DNA from: an uncultured Collinsella sp.
GTDB taxonomy: Bacteria > Actinomycetota > Coriobacteriia > Coriobacteriales > Coriobacteriaceae
Assembly (NCBI GenBank): GCA_900554905.1
Contig: USJB01000054.1
Span: 1 to 7,890, forward strand
DNA length: 7,890 nucleotides
Reading direction: 5' to 3'
A program made the translations under genes and the position numbers. The notes beneath the pieces were generated by a model. It was not told the DNA's origin, made no database searches, and saw nothing but the letters and a program-made list of their open reading frames with translations. Below, piece by piece: positions 1 through 4,439 of this stretch. Within the stretch, counting starts at the first letter, position 1. The number at the start of each line of letters is the position of its first letter.

Positions 1-218
1 CGCTCAAGCACCGAAGACGCCGCACCATTTGCAGGACTCACCGACGACATGCCGCCAGCACCAGAAACTGCATCGGCGCCTTCAACATGTTCGGGATCTT
101 CTTTGAGCAGCGTAGAACCAAAGTGCTCCTGCCCCTCAAACCAAAGCCCCGTCAAACCGCGGCCATCAGCGGCAAGCAGGATTTCGCCCAAAGGCGAAGC
201 AAACGTCGTCGTGACCAC
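1..218 (-). CDS. ogt: Methylated-DNA-[protein]-cysteine S-methyltransferase, N-terminal part (runs off left edge)
   Basis: The family removes the alkyl group from O6-alkylguanine in DNA by transferring it to an active-site cysteine, a one-use repair reaction. Only the first 72 codons are in the window. Residues 4-33 read TTFASPLGEILLAADGRGLT followed by GLWFEGQEHF, which matches the N-terminal beta-hairpin region of Ogt/AdaB proteins. The catalytic PCHR region lies beyond the left edge and cannot be checked. I place the start at GTG 216-218 because an AAGGAG ribosome-binding site ends 6 nt upstream and an in-frame TGA just before it excludes a longer protein. Residues 39-72 form a Glu/Asp then Ser/Gly/Ala-rich stretch with little family resemblance, probably a flexible linker between the N-terminal and catalytic domains. 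A -10-like TATTAT lies at 252-247 on the minus strand, but it has no -35 at a normal distance. The family call is fairly secure from the N-terminus alone. Whether the gene is intact is unknown. Confidence 0.8.
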   Translation of the reverse strand, partial: MVTTTFASPLGEILLAADGRGLTGLWFEGQEHFGSTLLKEDPEHVEGADAVSGAGGMSSVSPANGAASSVLE

Positions 219-400
219 CAGCGGCTCCTTTCAAAACTCCGCAAACATAATACCGCGAACTGTGCAGACAACCCCGCAGATACGTCTGGGCGGGCTCGCA
301 ATTGCTTAAGCGAGGCTGTTTTCCCCAATCAAGCGAAGAAGACGCAGAGCTTCGACGCCAGAGCGGTACCTCTATCAGCTGAGCTCTAATACTTTCCCGA

Positions 401-540
401 GAAGTGAACGAGTAAAAACAGCGCCCTGTAGCATCGACTTTTTTAAGGACTCAATTCCTGCGGTTTTTGTCTAAGAATCCTGCAGTTTTGTTCGAAAAAA
501 GTGTGCATGTTCCAGGGGTCCAGATTTACTCGTTCACTTC
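401..540. repeat. Interrupted inverted-repeat element in the ogt/EamA-remnant intergenic region
   Basis: The outer arms are a perfect 16-bp inverted repeat: GAAGTGAACGAGTAAA at 401-416 and its reverse complement at 525-540. An inner pair, ACTTTTTT (437-444) and AAAAAAGT (495-502), is centred within 1 nt of the same axis. Between outer and inner pairs the arms still share short blocks (a CCCTG and a CAT element), as expected of two diverged copies in opposite orientation. The roughly 110-nt interior makes a simple terminator unlikely. It may be a regulatory region, a short non-autonomous repeat, or a structured transcript. The stretch 219-699 around it otherwise shows no gene I can support. 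Confidence 0.6.
456..489 (+). promoter_or_regulatory. Pair of direct repeats 22 nt apart, possible LytTR-type operator
   Basis: TCCTGCGGTTTT (456-467) and TCCTGCAGTTTT (478-489) differ at one base and repeat with a period of 22 nt, about two helical turns. LytTR-domain regulators typically bind paired direct repeats with a period near 21-22 bp and a GTT core, and these copies fit that layout loosely (xCxGTT). The site lies between ogt (minus strand) and the truncated transporter gene (plus strand), so either could be the target. No regulator gene is in the window. The repeat itself is certain; the operator reading is inference. Confidence 0.3.
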
Positions 541-699
541 GCGGAAAACCATTCACCTTCGATTCGAGCCTTAACCAAATGCCCTCTCGAACTATGGCCC
601 CTGTCTCACCACAGCGATATCAAAGCTTCATGGCGGGACGGTATCATCGGACGCACGCCGTAAATCTGGCGCGGTCGTTCTTGGGGAGGCATTTCGCCC

Positions 700-927
700 G
701 TGTCGTGGGTCGTCGCAGCATTTGCGTCAGCACTCTTTGCCGGCATCACATCCATCTTGGCCAAATGCGGCATCAAACAAACCGATTCCGATGTCGCGAC
801 GGCCATTCGCACCTGCGTGGTGCTCGTTTTCGCCTGTGCAAAACACCATCGCCATCGTGCTGAGGAAGCTCTAAACGACAACCGCGCGAGCTCGCAAACA
901 CACGACCCCGCGCGGCTTCTTTCTTAA
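700..927 (+). pseudogene. Truncated EamA/DMT-family transporter (N-terminal remnant)
   Basis: EamA proteins are inner-membrane drug/metabolite transporters with ten membrane helices and about 280-300 residues. Here only residues 1-45 look like the family: MSWVVAAFASALFAGITSIL, a first membrane helix, then AKCGIKQTDSDVATAIRTCV and VLVFA, the start of the second helix. The rest of the frame (codons 46-75, from about base 835) is hydrophilic, rich in His, Arg and Asn, and unlike any membrane segment. The start at GTG 700 is supported by GGGGAGG at 683-689. The neighbouring reading frame after the break (SPVQNTIAIVLRKL, stop at 872-874) ends 7 nt before the hairpin at 882, as a true gene end would. 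This suggests an internal deletion that joined the head of the gene to a later piece, possibly its own tail. A working two-helix protein cannot be excluded but is less likely. Confidence 0.6.
882..925. terminator. GC-rich hairpin, possible bidirectional terminator
   Basis: CCGCGCG (882-888) pairs perfectly with CGCGCGG (909-915) across a 20-nt loop. On the plus strand it is followed by the pyrimidine-rich tail CTTCTTTCTT; on the minus strand by TTGTCGTTT. It lies between the end of the truncated transporter gene and the end of the convergent minus-strand flavodoxin/ferredoxin gene, where a shared terminator is expected. The long loop and imperfect T-tracts lower confidence. Confidence 0.5.
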
Positions 928-956
928 TGACTTTTGGAACAGCGGCCCAGCAGGCG

Positions 957-1748
957 CTACATTCTCACGCCAGGTTTGGGATGCCTGTACTGACCGTGGG
1001 ATGCCGTGCGTTTACCGTGCGAGATGGCAGATTTGGGACAACAGTGCAGGCAACGAAGGCAGGCTGCGCACTCCGGCTTTGTCCAGACGGGAAGGCCGTC
1101 GCGCATCTCAATCGCCGCCATGGGGCAGCGCTTGGCACACAGGCCGCAGCCGATGCAGCGATCGGCATCGACGGCAAACTTGCTCGTCTGCTGCATACGC
1201 GGCAGCCCAAACGCATGATGCGCGCACGATGCAAACAGGGGCACGCGATGGCGCATCATATTGCCCGTGCGCCGCTCCCGCACCGCCTCGATCACAGCAT
1301 CAATCTGCGCCTCAGCAGCCCTATTGATACCCTCAACCTTTTGAGGGTCAGACAGGTCGAAAACAGGCGTCCAGGTATCAGGCATCTTGACGCTCATCGC
1401 CGCATCTAACTCGAGCCCACGCTCGTGCAGCAGGTCGCGGGCAAACTTGGCCGATTGGCCGGTCGTCGAACCGTACGTCGAAACATAGAACGTATAGGGG
1501 CGCTCGCCGCCCTTTGCACCGGCAGCAATCGACAGGTCGGCAGTCTTCAAAAACTCGATCATCGGTGTCGGCAGACCCCAGGCATACACCGGAGCAACAA
1601 ATCCCAGCTGGCAGGGGCCTTCCGTCGCAACAAGGCGAAGGGCTTCGGCATCAAAGCGCTCAATCGACATAACTTTGTCGCTTGTCGCCGCTGCAATGCG
1701 ACGCGCCACATGCTCGCTGTTCCCTGTCGCGCTAAAGTACAGGATCAT
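957..1748 (-). CDS. EFR1-type flavodoxin/ferredoxin fusion protein
   Basis: A predicted cytoplasmic electron carrier of 263 residues, joining an N-terminal flavodoxin-like domain to a C-terminal bacterial ferredoxin. Residues 1-11 (MILYFSATGNS) are the typical first strand and FMN-phosphate loop. The ferredoxin part carries two full CxxCxxCxxxCP motifs, at Cys198/201/204/208 and Cys227/230/233/237, expected to hold two [4Fe-4S] clusters. The C-terminal GKRTASHGQYRHP tail resembles that of EFR1-family proteins. I start at ATG 1748 rather than at an upstream in-frame codon near 1826. The earlier start would overlap the preceding ClC gene and add 26 residues with no family likeness, while ATG 1748 begins exactly at the flavodoxin strand with an AGAGGG element about 8 nt upstream. 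It follows the ClC gene by 37 nt on the same strand, so the two are probably co-transcribed. The physiological partner is unknown; this family is common in strict anaerobes. Confidence 0.88.
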   Translation of the reverse strand: MILYFSATGNSEHVARRIAAATSDKVMSIERFDAEALRLVATEGPCQLGFVAPVYAWGLPTPMIEFLKTADLSIAAGAKGGERPYTFYVSTYGSTTGQSAKFARDLLHERGLELDAAMSVKMPDTWTPVFDLSDPQKVEGINRAAEAQIDAVIEAVRERRTGNMMRHRVPLFASCAHHAFGLPRMQQTSKFAVDADRCIGCGLCAKRCPMAAIEMRDGLPVWTKPECAACLRCLHCCPKSAISHGKRTASHGQYRHPKPGVRM

Positions 1749-1785
1749 CTCGTGTCCCTCTGGAGTTGACTCGCGATTAACCGTG

Positions 1786-3075
1786 CTACTTGCGCAGCGG
1801 CTTGGGCAGTGGGATACCGGCGGCAATGGCTGCGGCGATGATCATGCAGACAATGCCCTTGAGCGGGAAACACATAAGCAGCAGGCCCACGACCATGACC
1901 GGCTGACGCATGACCGCACCCATCGTCGATGCCGTGCAGACGGCGACACAAAAGACCGGATCGGCGCCGGTGAGGATGGCCAGTCCGTAGCCCAGGCTTA
2001 CGCCCGAGAAGATAACCGGGAAGAAGTGGCCGCCGCGCCAACCAAGGTTGATGAGGGCGGGCGTCAGCATGGCCTTAACGAGACCGGTCGCGATAAGCAC
2101 GCCGGCGGGAATGGTCAAGTAGGTTTCCATGAGCACGTCGGCCTGGGTCTCGCCGGCAAACATGGTGTAGGGCAGGACCGTGCCGCAGATGGCGAGCGCC
2201 AGACCGGCTAGCATGGCCTTGACGACAGGACGCTCCCCTATTGCATGGGCAAGCGCTTCGCTCGCGTGCTCAGAGACAAAGTACAGCCAGCCGCAGATTG
2301 TTCCGATCAGCGACAGAGGAATGAGCCAGGTAAGCTCCAGGTTGCCCACCACGGCGGCCTCGAACCTCGGCATACCCATGCCGCCGCCCATGAGCTGGCC
2401 GAGCAGCAGGTAGGCACCCAGACCGCCGGCAATCGCAATACCGTAGACCACCGTCTTTTGCGCCTTGGGCAGCTTGATGGTGATCTCGCCGGACGCGGAG
2501 CCCTCGTCGCCGTCGGCACTACCGGCAAGCGGCGCCACAAAGCCAAAGACGGGCGCAGTAAAGAGCGCCGTCAGGGCAGCCTGGGTGCCCAGCAGCGTGA
2601 GCTCCCTAAACTCGGTGCCAAAGCGACGCATACGGTCGCCGACCCAGCTGCACAGACCCGCGATAACGCCGGTCAGGCCGGCCTCCGGTCCAATGCTTCC
2701 GCCAAACAGCAGCGGCAGCAATGCCGCGAGCGAAAGCTTGCCCAGGTTGTCGTACGGGTAGCGCCCGTCTTGCTTAACCTTAGCCATCACCTGGTTGAGG
2801 TCATCGGTCTTGGTGCCTGTCATCTTTTCGTACAGACCGATTAACAGGCCGCCCAGCAGGCAGACAAAAAACGGGTACGGCAAAAAGCCAAACGGGCCGC
2901 TGGCAAGCTCGGGCGAAGAGACGCCCAGCGCGTGCGGAATCTCGGTCCATAGATAGTCGATACCGTGCTCCATCGCAAAAAAGAACAGCCAGACCGCGGC
3001 ACCTGCGAACGCACCGGTCACGGCAACGCTAAGTAAAAACAGCGCGCGGTTTTTGGGTTTGGCAAGGTTGTCCAT
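1786..3075 (-). CDS. ClC-family chloride channel/transporter-like protein (divergent)
   Basis: An integral membrane protein of 429 residues, close to the usual core length of bacterial ClC proteins, with many hydrophobic segments. Two conserved family regions are visible: [12 protein letters not shown] at residues 125-136, matching the GxxGP filter region, and [12 protein letters not shown] at 345-356, matching the GxxxGxFxP filter region. Two things differ from well-studied ClC exchangers. The GREGP gating glutamate is replaced by isoleucine (GSIGP), with a Glu only after the proline, and no GSGIP motif is seen in the preceding segment (88-112). Residues 185-198 are an acidic, Gly/Ser-rich loop. 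It may therefore be a channel, or move another anion; the ion is not known. The start at ATG 3075 is well supported by GGGAGG at 3081-3086. No cytoplasmic CBS domains follow the membrane part. The EFR1-type gene lies 37 nt downstream. Confidence 0.87.
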   Translation of the reverse strand: MDNLAKPKNRALFLLSVAVTGAFAGAAVWLFFFAMEHGIDYLWTEIPHALGVSSPELASGPFGFLPYPFFVCLLGGLLIGLYEKMTGTKTDDLNQVMAKVKQDGRYPYDNLGKLSLAALLPLLFGGSIGPEAGLTGVIAGLCSWVGDRMRRFGTEFRELTLLGTQAALTALFTAPVFGFVAPLAGSADGDEGSASGEITIKLPKAQKTVVYGIAIAGGLGAYLLLGQLMGGGMGMPRFEAAVVGNLELTWLIPLSLIGTICGWLYFVSEHASEALAHAIGERPVVKAMLAGLALAICGTVLPYTMFAGETQADVLMETYLTIPAGVLIATGLVKAMLTPALINLGWRGGHFFPVIFSGVSLGYGLAILTGADPVFCVAVCTASTMGAVMRQPVMVVGLLLMCFPLKGIVCMIIAAAIAAGIPLPKPLRK

Positions 3076-3114
3076 CGGGACCTCCCGCGGTCAAAGTCGA
3101 CATAGATACGTTTT

Positions 3115-3146
3115 ATTGTAGAGCGAGCGTTGCCCGAACGAGCCAA
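3115..3146 (-). promoter_or_regulatory. Possible promoter for the ClC-like gene
   Basis: On the minus strand TACAAT (3120-3115) is a good -10 match, 39 nt upstream of the ClC start codon. The best -35-like hexamer, TTGGCT (3146-3141), is 20 nt away, longer than usual. It falls in the 125-nt gap after the LOG gene, the only gap in the minus-strand cluster large enough for a separate promoter. I see no convincing rho-independent terminator in the gap (no stem followed by a T-tract). Confidence 0.25.
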
Positions 3147-3200
3147 CCATCCACGCCGCGAACGGCACCATTGGGAGCCATAGTGGGGCAGGCTCAAGAC

Positions 3201-3734
3201 TTATCCGTTGATAATCGAGGCAATCTCGCGCAAATCGTCGGCAAAGTAGATGCCGTGCTGGCGCCGCGGGCTCGATAGGCCCTTATCAATCATGTGCTCG
3301 AGCAGCGCCTTGAGGTCGTTGTAGTAACCGTCCAGGTTATACAGGATGCATGGAGCACTCAGGTGCCCCAACGACACCGCGGACATGACCTCGGCAATCT
3401 CCTCGAGCGTGCCCGTCCCACCGGGAAAGGCGATGAACGCATCGCCGAGCTCAATCATCTTGGCCTTGCGCTCCGCCATATCACTCGTCACTATGAGGTC
3501 GTCGATACCGTCATGTTGAAACTCAGCCTCGATAAAAAAGCTCGGCTCAACACCCGTCACACGTCCGCCAGCATCGAGCACGCTATCGGCGAGCGCGCCC
3601 ATCAGGCCCGATTTGGACCCGCCGTATACCAGCGCGTGTCCGTTGGCGCCAATCCAGTTGCCCAGCCCCTGCACCGCGGGCAGAAACGCTGGGTCATTGC
3701 CAGTGTTGGCACCCAGGTACACGGTGATGTTCAT
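3201..3734 (-). CDS. LOG/TIGR00730-family Rossmann-fold protein (nucleoside 5'-monophosphate phosphoribohydrolase-like)
   Basis: A 177-residue cytoplasmic enzyme of the family often mislabelled lysine decarboxylase. Characterised members cleave the N-glycosidic bond of nucleoside monophosphates (AMP or cytokinin nucleotides), releasing the base and ribose 5-phosphate. The signature PGGTGTLEE lies at residues 104-112 (PGGxGTxxE), the nucleotide-binding YGGSKSGLMGALAD at 37-50, and the basic MAERK motif at 86-90. The length fits the family. The start at ATG 3734 is chosen over an upstream ATG at 3851: the first 39 residues of the longer form have no family resemblance and overlap the preceding channel gene, and ATG 3734 has an AGGGGGG element about 6 nt upstream. 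It begins 34 nt after the channel gene stop, so co-transcription is likely. The substrate cannot be read from sequence; it could act on purine nucleotides in salvage or repair. Confidence 0.9.
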   Translation of the reverse strand: MNITVYLGANTGNDPAFLPAVQGLGNWIGANGHALVYGGSKSGLMGALADSVLDAGGRVTGVEPSFFIEAEFQHDGIDDLIVTSDMAERKAKMIELGDAFIAFPGGTGTLEEIAEVMSAVSLGHLSAPCILYNLDGYYNDLKALLEHMIDKGLSSPRRQHGIYFADDLREIASIING

Positions 3735-3768
3735 ATTTGCCCCCCTGTTGTGGCGCGCGACGTTCGTC

Positions 3769-4194
3769 TTAGCGCTGGCGTCGACGATACTCGCGCACGC
3801 GACGCGAAAGATCGGCGAGCTCGTCACGATCGAGCTCTTCCAAATGCTCAAGATCGTCCATAAAGCGCGCCATGGTGTCCTTTTGGCGCAGCTTGATAAG
3901 CGTATTGCAGTAGTTCACCGCCACGCCCGTGAGCATGGCGATGTAGAAGATGCTGATGACGCTCAGAATGACGGTAATGGCGCGGGCAACCGGTGTCTCG
4001 GCAGGAATGTCACCAAAGCCGATGGTCGAGACCGTCTCAAAGCTAAACCAGAGACCGTCGCCAAACGTAAGGGACGTGGGCTCGGACAGCCAGACGGCAG
4101 TCGAGCACAGCAGGTAAAAGATTAGAAACAGGCCCGTGATGCGCGCAAAGCCAGCCTGGCGCAACACGTCGGCAAGCGTCCTCAACTTGTTCAT
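3769..4194 (-). CDS. Two-TM potassium-channel-like protein (Ion_trans_2 type)
   Basis: A small membrane protein of 141 residues with the minimal potassium-channel layout. The first membrane helix is at about 17-37, the pore helix at 44-56, the selectivity filter TIGFGD at 57-62 and the second helix at about 68-96. TIGFGD is a normal variant of the TVGYGD filter, so K+ selectivity is expected. The C-terminus (97-141) is a short charged tail, acidic (EHLEELDRDELADL) then strongly basic (RRVREYRRRQR), and may form a coiled coil for tetramer assembly. There is no RCK/TrkA-N regulatory domain. The start at ATG 4194 is chosen because AAAGGGG lies 5 nt upstream; the in-frame extension to 4299 runs into the intergenic repeat. 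It heads the minus-strand cluster. Its promoter is not clear: a GACAAT -10-like hexamer lies at 4241-4236 without a good -35. Confidence 0.87.
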   Translation of the reverse strand: MNKLRTLADVLRQAGFARITGLFLIFYLLCSTAVWLSEPTSLTFGDGLWFSFETVSTIGFGDIPAETPVARAITVILSVISIFYIAMLTGVAVNYCNTLIKLRQKDTMARFMDDLEHLEELDRDELADLSRRVREYRRRQR

Positions 4195-4263
4195 CGCGAC
4201 CCCTTTTCCCAGACGCCCAATCACGTTCGCTCGGTATTGTCCCACGCCTCCCCCGCAAACGAA

Positions 4264-4347
4264 ACTAGTCATTGGGGACGTTCTTAAATGACTAGTCAAA
4301 CAAGAACGTCCCCAATGACTAGTCGTTTAAGAACGTCCCCAATGACT
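4264..4347. repeat. Three-copy intergenic repeat (hairpin plus tandem copy)
   Basis: Three copies of a unit with core GTCATTGGGGACGTTCTT are present. Copy A (4264-4285) is in forward orientation; copies B (4302-4323) and C (4329-4347) are inverted. A and B are perfect 22-bp reverse complements separated by 16 nt, so a single strand can form a long hairpin. B and C are direct repeats with a 27-nt step. The palindrome ACTAGT occurs at 4264, 4291 and 4318, also exactly 27 nt apart, so a 27-nt periodicity runs through the block. It lies in the divergent region between the channel gene (minus) and the sensor kinase gene (plus). There is no T-tract. The GGGGACGTTCTT core resembles REP-like units linked to REP-associated tyrosine transposases; that link is inference, and no transposase is present. 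Confidence 0.85.
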
Positions 4348-4390
4348 GCCGGGCGGGAGCGTTTAGCGGTGCAGCTGCCGACTGGGCAGG

Positions 4391-4418
4391 TTGAGCTGGT
4401 ATCCTTATGCGGTAATGT
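4391..4418 (+). promoter_or_regulatory. Candidate promoter of the hybrid sensor kinase gene
   Basis: TTGAGC (4391-4396) and TAATGT (4413-4418) are separated by 16 nt and resemble a sigma-70 -35/-10 pair. Transcription would begin near 4425, giving a leader of only about 15 nt before the GTG start at 4440. The AGGA ribosome-binding site (4430-4433) would be inside that leader. The match is moderate. Confidence 0.4.
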
Positions 4419-4439
4419 CTCGATTCGTTAGGATTGCAT

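Noticed and set aside
340..390. Minus-strand sequence GAGCTCAGCTGATAGAGG resembling a tRNA D-arm
   Set aside because: No matching acceptor stem, anticodon arm or T-arm (GGTTCGAATCC-type) can be laid out at the required distances, so it is not a tRNA.
501..863. Open frame of 120 codons on the plus strand
   Set aside because: It starts inside the inverted repeat, has a His/Arg/Ser-rich composition typical of a non-coding frame in GC-rich DNA, and overlaps the EamA remnant in another frame.
606..881. Open frame of 91 codons on the minus strand opposite the truncated transporter
   Set aside because: It is rich in Ala, Arg, Ser and Met with no recognisable domain, and it overlaps the better supported plus-strand EamA start, so it looks like a frame shadow.
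3135..3200. Terminator after the LOG gene
   Set aside because: Only a 5-bp GAGCC/GGCTC stem with a long loop is seen, and no run of T follows on the minus strand.
4264..4323. Intrinsic terminator for the channel or kinase gene
   Set aside because: The hairpin lies upstream of both divergent genes, not downstream of either, and lacks a T-tract.
4264..4347. CRISPR array
   Set aside because: The copies are in mixed orientation, with 16-nt and 5-nt gaps rather than uniform 25-40-nt unique spacers, and no cas genes are present.
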